A DNA stretch of 64,000 nt from positions 2,680,435 through 2,744,434 of the forward strand of contig OY282420.1 of NCBI GenBank assembly GCA_958295955.1, read 5' to 3'. The position numbers and the translations under genes are program-made. Shown piece after piece: positions 54,550 through 62,902 of the stretch. Each line of letters begins with the position of its first letter. The stretch's first letter is position 1. The notes beneath the pieces were generated by a model. It was not told where the DNA came from. It did not search any database and was given only the letters and a program-made list of their open reading frames with translations. The stretch comes from an uncultured Bryobacterales bacterium (lineage in GTDB: Bacteria > Acidobacteriota > Terriglobia > Bryobacterales > UBA6623).

Positions 54550-56256
54550 TCACTGCTTGACGATAGCGGCGAACCAGACGCCGCGGGCCTCTCCGTCGAT
54601 CACCAGCCGCGCTTCGAACAATCCATCTCCCGGCGCCAGCTTCACTCCCTCGAACTTGACTTGCGAGGAACCCGCCGCCACCGGCGCGGCGGCGTCGAAC
54701 CCGCCGAAAGCGATCTCCCCCCGGCCTGCTTTCTCCGCTGGTTCGGCGAACGTAAGCGTGATGTCGTACGGCCCCGCGGACTCGCAATGCACCTCCCATG
54801 CGCCGATGACCTTGTCCTTGCGGCCCCAGCCGTCGGCAGTCTTCATGCGCCAATCCTGCCGCGTCAGCGTGACGGCCGGCTGTTGCTCGCTGCCGATCGA
54901 AAATCTGACGGCGCGGTAGCCCCCCGGCGGGGCGACGGCGGCGAACCAAGCCTCGTAGCCGGCTTTCATGCGCGCGGCGATATCGGGCTTTTCACCGGCG
55001 AGATTGTTTTCCTCCCCCGGGTCGGCGAGCAAATCGTAGAGTTCCATCGCGGCGTCCGGGGGCGGGGGGGCGGAGAAGCTCAGCGGCTGCGTCAGCTTGT
55101 AGCGCTGAGTCACCGCGGCGAAAGCCCGATAGATCTGCGGCTCGTCGCCGCGGTGGGCCTGCACGTAGTAAGTGCGCTCCGGCTCGGCGGCGGCCTTGCC
55201 CTCGAGTTGCGGCATGATGTCGATGCCGTCGAAGCGCAGGCCGGCGGGCGCGGCGATTCCTGCCGCGGCCAGCAGCGTAGGCGCGATGTCGATATGCGCC
55301 GCGAGGCTGTCCACCTTGCGGGGCGCCAAGCGGGCGGGCCAACGGAAGAAGAACGGCGCGCGGATGCCGTTTTCGTAAACGCTTCCCTTCTGCGCCCGCA
55401 GCCCCGCATGGTACAGCCGCGTCGTCGGGCCGTTGTCGGTCATGAAGATGAAGATCGTGTTTGCGGCCTGCCCCGTGCGCTCCAGATGCGCGAGCAGCTT
55501 GCCGGCGTTGTCGTCGATGTTCTCGATCATCCCGTAGATGCGCGCGTCCTTGTCGCTCAAGCCTTGCGCGGCGTAGGGCTCGCGGTAGGAATCCGGCGTC
55601 AGATACGGAGAGTGCGGCGCATTGGTCGGAATATAGGCAAAGAACGGCTGCCCGCCTGCGCCGCCGATCCAGCGGATCGCCTCGTCGAAATACACGTCGG
55701 TGCAGTAGCCCGCGTACTGCTTCTGCTCGCCGTTGTGGAACAGGATCGGGTCGAAGTAGTCCGAGCCGGGCGGATCGGACGGCTGCCCGATGCCGCCGCC
55801 CTTATGCACCACGGATTCCTGAAAGCCTTGGTCAACCGCCCGCTGCGGATAGTTGTCGCCGAGGTGCCACTTGCCGAAAATGCCCGTCCGGTAACCGGCT
55901 GCGCCCAGCATTTCGGCGATGGTCGTTTCGCCCGGCTCCATCATCGCCCGTCCCAGATAGGTATCGACGACGCCGGTGCGGTAGTTGTAGCGTCCCGTCA
56001 TCAACGCCGCCCGCGTAGGCGCGCAAACCGGCGACACGTAGAAGCGGGTCATCTCCACGCTCCCGCCGGCCAGCTTGTCGAGGTGCGGCGTGCGCAGAAC
56101 CTCGTCCCCGTGGACGCCGAGCTGTGCCCAGCCTTGATCGTCGGTCATGATCAGGACGATGTTGGGGCGCTCGTCTGCGCTTTCAGAAGGAAGGCCGCCG
56201 CACGATGCGAGCAGGAAGGCGGCAGCGAAAACAGCGGTTGGGTTGCGGCGGCTCAC
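54550..56256 (-). CDS. lipoprotein sulfatase (formylglycine type)
   Basis: Arylsulfatase-superfamily hydrolase of 568 residues from the GTG at 56254-56256. A lipobox LLASC with Cys19 marks a lipoprotein. The metal-binding TDDQGW begins at 38, the formylglycine motif is C78-A-P-T-R82, and GKWHLGDN and TDNGPTTR complete the site. The last ~130 residues form an extra beta-rich domain. The frame is open to 56367, but GTG plus lipobox gives a sensible export start with GGGAG upstream. An unusual structured element precedes it (56304-56459). Needs an anaerobic or FGE-type maturase not seen here. Confidence 0.88.
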   Translation of the reverse strand: MSRRNPTAVFAAAFLLASCGGLPSESADERPNIVLIMTDDQGWAQLGVHGDEVLRTPHLDKLAGGSVEMTRFYVSPVCAPTRAALMTGRYNYRTGVVDTYLGRAMMEPGETTIAEMLGAAGYRTGIFGKWHLGDNYPQRAVDQGFQESVVHKGGGIGQPSDPPGSDYFDPILFHNGEQKQYAGYCTDVYFDEAIRWIGGAGGQPFFAYIPTNAPHSPYLTPDSYREPYAAQGLSDKDARIYGMIENIDDNAGKLLAHLERTGQAANTIFIFMTDNGPTTRLYHAGLRAQKGSVYENGIRAPFFFRWPARLAPRKVDSLAAHIDIAPTLLAAAGIAAPAGLRFDGIDIMPQLEGKAAAEPERTYYVQAHRGDEPQIYRAFAAVTQRYKLTQPLSFSAPPPPDAAMELYDLLADPGEENNLAGEKPDIAARMKAGYEAWFAAVAPPGGYRAVRFSIGSEQQPAVTLTRQDWRMKTADGWGRKDKVIGAWEVHCESAGPYDITLTFAEPAEKAGRGEIAFGGFDAAAPVAAGSSQVKFEGVKLAPGDGLFEARLVIDGEARGVWFAAIVKQ

Positions 56257-56303
56257 GGTCTCCCAGACTGACGGACCGCCCTGTCCGCAGTCAAGCCGGC
56301 CGC

Positions 56304-56459
56304 AAAAAAAGAAAGAGCGGTCACGCGTTCGCCGAAACTCCTGACGGCCGGCGGGCTTTACGCCCAAGCTCGCATGTCCTGCGAGGATTTCGGTTTGCCG
56401 TCAGTCAACGAAGAATCAGTTCGAATCTCCGTTGCGCCTCGGTTTTGCTGCGTGACCGC
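56304..56459 (-). promoter_or_regulatory. nested structured RNA-like element ahead of the sulfatase gene
   Basis: On the minus strand a perfect 10-bp stem (56450-56459 with 56317-56326) closes a domain that holds a perfect 8-bp stem (56397-56404 with 56341-56348). Inside that are two hairpins, CTCGCA-TGTCC-TGCGAG at 56370-56386 and GGGC/GCCC around 56353-56365, and CCGAAA/TTTCGG (56332-56337 with 56388-56393) could form a pseudoknot. A U-rich tract (56304-56316) follows the closing stem directly. It may be a terminator-like riboswitch or a small RNA. No known class was recognised. Confidence 0.5.
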
Positions 56460-56484
56460 CCATTCGCGATCGGTGGTTCTATGG

Positions 56485-57798
56485 TTAACCTCCTTTTGAA
56501 AGCGTTTGCCTCGAAAGGCCAATTCTTTTATACCCCGGGACGGAAAGTTTGTCAAGGTTTTCGCTTGCCAAAAACATTGCTGCGGTCTTTTGCCGCACCT
56601 GTTCGGCGATATCGTGCAACCACGCGGCCGTTTCGGCGGCGCCCGCCGTGCAACTCCGCGTCGCCGCCGCATGATTCCTGCCCGCCGCCCGCGCTTCGCC
56701 GTAGCCGTCGACGAAGGCCCCGGGAGGCTCCGGCGAATCGGGTTTCGCCGACAGCGACTCGGCCATAACCGGCCAGCGCTCGATCAACAGGCGGTGCTCC
56801 GGCAGGCAGGACTTGAGCTTGGCGTCGCCGCCGGCGGCCAATTTCGCCATCGAGCGCGGAAGTTTCTCGACGATTTTTCCCAGACGCCCGATGCGCTCTG
56901 CGCGATGCGCCGCGGCTTGCCCGCGGGCCGCCTCGTAAAACGGCTTTTCATGCTCTTCGGCATAGGGCAGGCGGACGGCTTCGTACCAGCGGTCGAAAGC
57001 CCACAGGTTGCCGATCAGCTTCGCCGTGGTCAGGAACTTGCGTTTCAGCCCGGCATAGACTTCGCGGTCGAACCCCGGTATCTCGGCGTTTCCTGCATTC
57101 TTGAAATAGACAACGTCCGCGCCTACGTCTTTGCGCACGATGGAGCCCGCGGCGGCCACCGTGCCGAAGTCGATATGCACCGGCCCGACGATTCCGCATT
57201 GCCCGCCGACGAACACCGGCGCCGAGCGCAGCAGCAAGCCCCGCGCATCACCGAGCAGACTGCCCCATTTGTCGCCGCGCGGGTCGAAGTTGAAGTGAAC
57301 CGCCCCGGAACCGATTTCCGAGTGGTCGTCGCGCGAGGCGCCCCCGCTCATGAAAAGGTCGCAGAAGTTGATCACCGATCCCGCGACGCAGCCGGCCGTA
57401 AGAATGGTGTTCTTGAAGGCCGCCGAGTGCGCCGCTTCAGCTTCTTCTTCGAGCAGCGTGCCCGGACGCAATTCCGCAAAGCCGCGGACGCGCGCGCCCG
57501 CGAGCAGCGTTGCCCCTTGGTAGCTTCCCGCGCCCAGCGTCACGCCGCGGCCGATCTGGCAGTCTTCGACCAGGGCGTGCCCGGACGCTCCGATCTTCGC
57601 GCCCCGCGCGATGCGCAGAGAACCGCCGGCGAGTGTCGCGCGGCGGATTTCAGAGCCGGCCTCGATCCGGTCGAGGTGTACGTCGGCGCCGACGTACACC
57701 CGCTCGGCGCCCCAGACGTCCACGCCTTTCGCGCGCAGCTTGGCGATGCGCCCGCGGTTGCCGGCCTCGTCGTAGGGCATAGGGTTATAGTTTCGCAT
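56485..57798 (-). CDS. hexapeptide-repeat (left-handed beta-helix) protein
   Basis: The 437-residue protein shows imperfect hexapeptide turns (VYVGADVHLDRIEAG, IARGAKIGASGHALVEDCQI, GRGVTLGAGSYQGATLLAG) and GTVAAAGSIVRKDVGAD, as in the acyltransferase half of GlmU-type proteins. An N-terminal uridylyltransferase domain is absent; the C-terminal ~200 residues are helical and unfamiliar. It may be a sugar acyltransferase or a non-catalytic beta-helix. It is followed on the same strand by the structured element and the sulfatase. Confidence 0.75.
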   Translation of the reverse strand: MRNYNPMPYDEAGNRGRIAKLRAKGVDVWGAERVYVGADVHLDRIEAGSEIRRATLAGGSLRIARGAKIGASGHALVEDCQIGRGVTLGAGSYQGATLLAGARVRGFAELRPGTLLEEEAEAAHSAAFKNTILTAGCVAGSVINFCDLFMSGGASRDDHSEIGSGAVHFNFDPRGDKWGSLLGDARGLLLRSAPVFVGGQCGIVGPVHIDFGTVAAAGSIVRKDVGADVVYFKNAGNAEIPGFDREVYAGLKRKFLTTAKLIGNLWAFDRWYEAVRLPYAEEHEKPFYEAARGQAAAHRAERIGRLGKIVEKLPRSMAKLAAGGDAKLKSCLPEHRLLIERWPVMAESLSAKPDSPEPPGAFVDGYGEARAAGRNHAAATRSCTAGAAETAAWLHDIAEQVRQKTAAMFLASENLDKLSVPGYKRIGLSRQTLSKGG

Positions 57799-57881
57799 CC
57801 GGCGAAGTTCAGGCGGCCTCGCTGCCCGCCGCGTTTTTCACCGTTCGCGAGGCGTCGATCGTCTATCCGGCGCTGCCTCGC

Positions 57882-58898
57882 CTACCTTAAGCGGGAATCC
57901 GGGGATCGCTGCTGCGAACCGGCGCCGATGCGCACAACGCCTTGCGTCGCCGCAAACCCCAGAACGATCAGAGCGAGCGAGACGCCGACCTGGCCGGCGC
58001 TCGGATCGAACCGCCGCAGAGGGTAGTCCTCGGCGTCCATCTCGGCGATTCGTTCGGCCGTCATGACCCTGCCCTTGACCACGTCGCCGGGCGCCGGCGC
58101 GACCCCGGCGCGGAACGGCCACAGCCCGAGGACGGCGCCGAGCAGCAGGCCCAGCAGCAGGCCCAGGGTCAACGAGCGGTAACGCGCCAGCAAATAGCGG
58201 ATCGCATTGCTGACCGCCGCCGCGCCGACCACGACGCCGAGACCGACCGGCGCAAAGACGTGCAGCGCGTCGAAGACGAGGTCCCAGCGCGGGCCGCCCG
58301 CCTGCAGCAGCGCGGTCTTGGCCTGGTCGATAGCCCCCAGAATGGTCAGGTATTGACCGAGCACAAGCAGCAAATAGCCGCCCGATATGCCCGGCAGGAT
58401 CATCGCCGACACGCCGGCGACCCCGGAGCAAAAGAGCAGTGCGTACGACCGTTCCCCGCCGCCGGCGGCCGGTTGGGCCGACGCCGTCCAGATCATGACG
58501 GCCATGCCGACGGCGGCCCCGACCCAGACCCGCGAATCCGCCGTCCCGATGAGCTTGCGGACGACGGGGACCCCGCCCAGCGTAAGCCCGATAAAGAGGC
58601 TGAACATCACCCAGCGGTGATCGACGACCAGGCCCTTCAACAGGCCCGCGAAAAGCACGATCGCCAACGCAGCCGCGCCGACGATCGCCGCCAGCGGCGC
58701 CATCGAGCGCGGGCGGAGCCTGAAGGCGGTCAGATCGGCAATGCCGTCGACGAAGCGCGGATAAACCCCGGCCGCGAGCAGCATCGTTCCTCCCGATATG
58801 CCCGGCACGAGATTGGCCAGCCCCATCAACAGGCCGCCCAGCGCGGCGCGCAGCAACTCGGGCGCCGGCGGTCGTTCGTCTTCTACGGTCGGAGACAT
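57882..58898 (-). CDS. DUF368 membrane protein (polyprenyl-phosphate carrier family)
   Basis: DUF368 proteins (PopT) recycle undecaprenyl phosphate across the cytoplasmic membrane. The 338-residue protein has about 8-10 membrane segments and the two inverted-repeat signatures NLVPGISGGTM at 29-39 and ILPGISGGYLLLVLGQY near 167-183. The frame extends 100 codons upstream through the neighbouring gene, but the ATG at 58896-58898 fits the family and leaves an 8-nt gap to the EamA-like gene, implying one operon. Confidence 0.9.
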   Translation of the reverse strand: MSPTVEDERPPAPELLRAALGGLLMGLANLVPGISGGTMLLAAGVYPRFVDGIADLTAFRLRPRSMAPLAAIVGAAALAIVLFAGLLKGLVVDHRWVMFSLFIGLTLGGVPVVRKLIGTADSRVWVGAAVGMAVMIWTASAQPAAGGGERSYALLFCSGVAGVSAMILPGISGGYLLLVLGQYLTILGAIDQAKTALLQAGGPRWDLVFDALHVFAPVGLGVVVGAAAVSNAIRYLLARYRSLTLGLLLGLLLGAVLGLWPFRAGVAPAPGDVVKGRVMTAERIAEMDAEDYPLRRFDPSAGQVGVSLALIVLGFAATQGVVRIGAGSQQRSPDSRLR

Positions 58899-58906
58899 CG
58901 CTGCGG

Positions 58907-59452
58907 CTACCGGCCGCCGGCGACGGACCGCGCGCTCTGCACCGCCGGAGCCTTGGCGGCAGCCGGCGCAGCCGGAGGCTTGTAGAGCGTCACCAGACAT
59001 CCGCCGAGCGCAGCCAAGGCAATCCCTGCGAAAAACTGCCAGCGAATCGACCCCGCGCCGCCGGCGGGCGGGTGCTGCGCGATCGAAACCACCGCGTTGA
59101 CCACGGGCGCCCCGGCAAAGACGATCGACATCACCACGGCGGGCGAGCCCTTGGCGCCGAAGGCCAGCAGGATGCCAAACGCCCCGACGGCGCCGCACGC
59201 TCCGGCGATCAGCGACAACGCCGCGCCCTTGACGGGAATGTTCCAGTCCGAACCCGAGAACAGCATCATCGCCAGCGGCGCCAGCACCGCGATCAGAAAG
59301 TAGGCGATGCCCACGAACAAAAACGACTTATAGCGGCCGTTCACCGGGTCGGCCATGTTCATCTGGCCGCTGTGCAGGAACACGCCGTAAACTCCGAACG
59401 CCGCAACCGTTACCATCGCAAACGCCAACCAGCCCAACCCTGCCTGATTCAT
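58907..59452 (-). CDS. EamA/DMT-like membrane protein
   Basis: The 181-residue protein has about five hydrophobic segments (WLAFAMVTVAAFGVYGVFLH, FLFVGIAYFLIAVLAPLAMM, LSLIAGACGAVGAFGILLAF, VVMSIVFAGAPVVNAVVSIA, FFAGIALAALGGCLVTLY) and an Ala/Pro-rich cytoplasmic tail. It resembles half of a drug/metabolite transporter. AAGGAG lies upstream of the ATG. It precedes the DUF368 gene by 8 nt and may work with it; the pairing is inference. Confidence 0.75.
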   Translation of the reverse strand: MNQAGLGWLAFAMVTVAAFGVYGVFLHSGQMNMADPVNGRYKSFLFVGIAYFLIAVLAPLAMMLFSGSDWNIPVKGAALSLIAGACGAVGAFGILLAFGAKGSPAVVMSIVFAGAPVVNAVVSIAQHPPAGGAGSIRWQFFAGIALAALGGCLVTLYKPPAAPAAAKAPAVQSARSVAGGR

Positions 59453-59524
59453 CTCAATTCATCTCCTTTGCCCAAGAAGGTAAGAGGATAGCAAGTAGCG
59501 GAGACCGGACGGCCCGCGGCGGCG

Positions 59525-60817
59525 TCAGGCCTGCCTGCGGGAGTCGAAATCCCACTTCACGAACTCGCCGCGGCTTGCCGAGTCGTTGATCAGATGAGCG
59601 CACGATGCGGCGTGGTGGCCGGCCCACTCGTCCTGGACGGTCTTGGCGCGCTTTCTGACCGACTCGAAGAAATTCTCGAAATGGAGCACGGTAGCGCCGG
59701 TTTTTCCGTCTCCCATAAATTCCTCGGGCTTCTTGGCGGCGCGCTTCGCCCGTTCGGCCTTGCCGGCCGCGGACCGGTAGTAAGCCTCTTCGAGTTGCGA
59801 GGGCCATGCCTGGACGATCCACGAGTTGTTCTCGCGCATGTTCTCCGGGGTGAAAACCGCCCCGCGGAAGCCGAGCGTCGCCGAGCCTTCCGTGCCCAAA
59901 AACTGAAATCCGGCCCCGCCGTCGCCGCGGTTGTTGAACGTCGAGCTCATGTTCACCGTGAAACCTTGCGGATAGCGCAGCACGGCATTGAGCGTGTCGG
60001 GAACGTCGCGGCTTGCCTGCCAACGATAGAGATCGCCCATCGCCGCGACTTCCGCGGGCATGACGGCGTCCATCACGAAATGAATCGTCGTGCAGAGATG
60101 GACGAATAGATCGGTCGCGATGCCGCCGGAGTAATCGCGGTAGCAGCGCCAGCGGAAAAACCGCTCGAGATCGAATTCATGAGCAGCGGCCGACCCCAGA
60201 AAAGCTTCCCAGTCAACGGTTTTGGGGGAAGCGTCGGGCGGGATGGGATAGAGCCAAGACCCGCTTGCGCTGTTGCGGTTGTAGCTTGCGCGGATCATGG
60301 TGACCTGACCGAGTCTGCCGCTCCGGACCCATTCGCGAACCTTCTGCTGGTTGCCGCCGCTCATCCCCTGGCTGCCTACCTGCAGCAGCTTGCCTGTGCG
60401 CTTGACCGCCTTGGCGATCTCCAGCCCCTCGTCGACGGCGTAGGTCAGGGGCTTCTCGCAATAAACGTCCTTGCCGGCCTCCAGCGCCTCGATCACCATG
60501 CGCTTGTGCCAGTGGTCGGGAGTGGCCACGGTAACGACGTCGATCGACGGATCGGCAAGGATGTCCTTGTAGCTTGCAAAGACCTTCGCCCGGCCCGCGG
60601 TGCGCTCGACGGCGCGCTCGACCCGCCCGGAATAAGCGTCGCAGACGCCGGCGATCTCCGTGCCGGGAATTTTCCTGATCGCTTCGAGCAACTCCTGCGC
60701 CCGCGAGCCGACGGCAATCATGCCGACGGCGATGCGGTCGCTGGGCGGGGCGGACTGAGCCTGCGCCAGAACCCCGGCCCCTGCGCCCAGAAAAACGCGT
60801 CGTGAAACCTGCGCCAT
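59525..60817 (-). CDS. second Gfo/Idh/MocA oxidoreductase with Tat signal
   Basis: The 430-residue protein begins MAQVSRRVFLGAGAGVLAQA, a twin-arginine leader, then a Rossmann segment whose glycine motif is weak (GMIAVGSRAQEL). TPDHWHKRM and the family motif EKPLT (~120) are intact. GGGAG lies 8 nt before the ATG at 60815-60817; an ATG nine codons upstream is less likely. Substrate unknown. It is distinct in sequence from the oxidoreductase at 15.8 kb. Confidence 0.87.
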   Translation of the reverse strand: MAQVSRRVFLGAGAGVLAQAQSAPPSDRIAVGMIAVGSRAQELLEAIRKIPGTEIAGVCDAYSGRVERAVERTAGRAKVFASYKDILADPSIDVVTVATPDHWHKRMVIEALEAGKDVYCEKPLTYAVDEGLEIAKAVKRTGKLLQVGSQGMSGGNQQKVREWVRSGRLGQVTMIRASYNRNSASGSWLYPIPPDASPKTVDWEAFLGSAAAHEFDLERFFRWRCYRDYSGGIATDLFVHLCTTIHFVMDAVMPAEVAAMGDLYRWQASRDVPDTLNAVLRYPQGFTVNMSSTFNNRGDGGAGFQFLGTEGSATLGFRGAVFTPENMRENNSWIVQAWPSQLEEAYYRSAAGKAERAKRAAKKPEEFMGDGKTGATVLHFENFFESVRKRAKTVQDEWAGHHAASCAHLINDSASRGEFVKWDFDSRRQA

Positions 60818-60873
60818 CGCTTTTTCTCCCTCGAATACGCTCAATGATACCGCGCCGCAACGGCGCCCGGCGG

Positions 60874-61878
60874 CTACCGCCCGGTTGCGGAAGCCAATTC
60901 CAACTCGCGGTCGATAAGGGCCGTGAAGACGTCGAGCGGTTGGGCGCCCGACACCAGGATTCCGTTAATCATGAACGCCGGAGTGCCGCTGATGCCGAAC
61001 GCCTGCGCCTCGGCGGTATCGGCATCGACCAGCGGCTTGAATTTTCCGGAATCCAGACAGGTTTGGAAGACCTGCCGATCCAACTCCAGCTTTGCGGAGA
61101 GCAGGTCGTGAAGATCGTCTGAAATTTTCGTGTTCTGAAAGAGCGCCTCGCGGTACTGCCAGAACTTGCCCTGCTCGCCGGCGCAGCGGGCGGCTTCGGC
61201 GGCCTTGCGCGCCGCCGGATGGATGCTGACCAGCGGCAGGTCTTTGAACGACCAGCGGAGCTTGCCGCCGTAGCGCCGTTGCAGCGCCGCCAGCGTGGGC
61301 TGCACGCGCCGGCAAAAGGAGCACTGAAAATCGGAGAACTCCACGATCGTCACCGGAGCGTTCTCGGGGCCGCGCTTCGGCGCCCGCGACAGATCGACCG
61401 GCAGCCGCGGCGGGTCGAGCGCGATCTTGACGTCCGCCGCCGCGCGCAGCTTGCGCACGTAGGCTTGCCGCACCGCCCGATAGCGGCCGTCCTTGAGCAA
61501 GTCGGCGATTTGACTGCGCACCTCGTCCAGCGGCTGCCGGATGCGCGTCCTTTGCTGCTCGTAAAACGCCTCGACCTCGGCGTCGGATGCGTCGTCCACG
61601 TGAAAATTGACCTCGGCGTCGAGCAGCGCCTGCAGGCTTACCCCGCGCCGCGCCGCCTCGCTTCTGAGCAGTCTATCGGCGATCGCGGCGTCCAGCGCCT
61701 GCTTGCGCAACTCGTACGCTTGCCGTTCGAGGGCGATCAACTCGCCGTCGATCTTCAGGTCGCCGGCGTAGATCGACGCACCGTTGACAACGGCGAGCGC
61801 CTCGCCGCCGCCCGGAGCCGCGGCGGCCGCGCAAAGCGCCGAGGCAAGGGCACATACCAAGACAAGCCGCTGCAGCAT
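60874..61878 (-). CDS. SurA-N-like/DsbA fusion, periplasmic thiol oxidoreductase
   Basis: The 334-residue protein has a signal peptide (LVLVCALASALCAAAA). Residues ~27-150 look like the helical N-domain of SurA-type chaperones (AVVNGASIYAGDL, LDAAIADRLLRSEAARRGV). Residues ~165-330 are a DsbA-like thioredoxin fold with CSFC at 186-189 and the cis-Pro loop ISGTPAFMING near 305. It may combine client binding with disulfide exchange. TACAAT lies 10 nt before the ATG and there is no Shine-Dalgarno. Confidence 0.88.
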   Translation of the reverse strand: MLQRLVLVCALASALCAAAAAPGGGEALAVVNGASIYAGDLKIDGELIALERQAYELRKQALDAAIADRLLRSEAARRGVSLQALLDAEVNFHVDDASDAEVEAFYEQQRTRIRQPLDEVRSQIADLLKDGRYRAVRQAYVRKLRAAADVKIALDPPRLPVDLSRAPKRGPENAPVTIVEFSDFQCSFCRRVQPTLAALQRRYGGKLRWSFKDLPLVSIHPAARKAAEAARCAGEQGKFWQYREALFQNTKISDDLHDLLSAKLELDRQVFQTCLDSGKFKPLVDADTAEAQAFGISGTPAFMINGILVSGAQPLDVFTALIDRELELASATGR

Positions 61879-61888
61879 ATATGGGCTT

Positions 61889-61894
61889 ATTGTA
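61889..61894 (-). promoter_or_regulatory. -10 element placed for a leaderless transcript
   Basis: TACAAT on the minus strand lies 10 nt before the ATG at 61876-61878. No Shine-Dalgarno lies between, so a start site on or 1-4 nt before the ATG is expected. Confidence 0.45.
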
Positions 61895-61966
61895 CGCCGT
61901 AGGCCGGCGCTTGGCGCAGAGGAGCCGCTCGGGCTACATTGAAAGTATGCGCGCGGCCGCCGGCCG

Positions 61967-61996
61967 GTTGAGCCTGCGTCGAAATTTCGGTTAGAT
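61967..61996 (+). promoter_or_regulatory. probable promoter of the GldA-like operon
   Basis: -35-like TTGAGC (61967-61972), an 18-nt spacer and -10 TTAGAT (61991-61996). An overlapping TAGAAT at 61997-62002 is an alternative -10. Either gives a short leader before the ATG at 62021. Confidence 0.4.
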
Positions 61997-62020
61997 TAGA
62001 ATTTATTCATTCCATCGGGA

Positions 62021-62902
62021 ATGTCCGGCGCAGAGGCTTCGCGCCGGGCTCCAAAACGACCATTCAGCGCTATGAACGACGAACAAGGCGCGCCGGCCAT
62101 CGAGGCCGTCGACCTAAGCAAGTTCTACGGAAATTTCGCCGCCATCCGGGACGTTTCGTTCCGCGTTGCGCCCGGGCAGGTGACCGCGTTTCTAGGTCCG
62201 AACGGCGCGGGCAAGTCCACGACGCTGAAAATCCTCACCGGTTACCTGACTCCGACGGAAGGAACCGCGCGCATCGCCGGCCTCGATGTCGCCTCGCAGC
62301 GCATCGCGGCGGCGGCGCGGCTGGGCTACCTTCCCGAAAACGGGCCGCTCTACCCCGAAATGACGCCGTTGGAGTTGTTGCGGTTCTTCGGCGAAGCCCG
62401 CGGCCTCGAAAACGGCAGGCTCTCCTCGCGGATCGACGCCGTCGTCGAGCAGTGCAGCCTCGACGCCGTTATCGAGAAAGCGATCCACAAGCTGTCGAAG
62501 GGCTACCGCCAGCGCGTGGGCATGGCGCAGGTGCTGCTCCATGAGCCTGAAATCCTGATTATGGACGAGCCGACGTCCGGCCTCGACCCCAACCAGATCC
62601 GCGGCGTGCGGCGGCTCATCCGCGAGCTCGCGAAAGAAAAGACCGTGCTGATTTCGACGCACATTCTGCAGGAGGTCGAAGCCACGGCCGATCACGTGGT
62701 GATGATCAACGAGGGCCGCATCGTGTTCGACGGCACGCCCACCGAGATGGCGAACGGCGAAGACCTCGCGGACGCCTTCTACAGGCTGACCGGCGGCGCA
62801 TCAGCGGAAGCCGCCGAAGCGCAAGCGGCGCCGCTTCCCGAAGAACCCGAGGAGCCGCCCGCCGCAAACGATACCCCGAGCCAACCGGAGGCGTCCGCAT
62901 GA
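62021..62902 (+). CDS. ABC transporter ATP-binding protein, GldA-like
   Basis: ATPase subunit of an ABC-2 exporter, 293 residues. Walker A is GPNGAGKST near 59-67, signature LSKGYRQRV near 158-166, Walker B ILIMDEPTSGLDP near 179-191 and switch His in ISTHI near 213. After the ATPase domain comes an acidic Ala/Pro/Glu tail of ~35 residues. A start at the ATG at 62072 (MNDEQGAPAIEAVDL) is equally plausible since neither has a clear ribosome site. The stop overlaps the permease start by four bases. Confidence 0.9.
   Translation: MSGAEASRRAPKRPFSAMNDEQGAPAIEAVDLSKFYGNFAAIRDVSFRVAPGQVTAFLGPNGAGKSTTLKILTGYLTPTEGTARIAGLDVASQRIAAAARLGYLPENGPLYPEMTPLELLRFFGEARGLENGRLSSRIDAVVEQCSLDAVIEKAIHKLSKGYRQRVGMAQVLLHEPEILIMDEPTSGLDPNQIRGVRRLIRELAKEKTVLISTHILQEVEATADHVVMINEGRIVFDGTPTEMANGEDLADAFYRLTGGASAEAAEAQAAPLPEEPEEPPAANDTPSQPEASA

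Noticed and set aside
56417-56433. TTCGAATCTCC resembling a tRNA T-arm
   Set aside because: The flanking bases do not form the T stem, and no acceptor, D or anticodon arm can be built around it on either strand.
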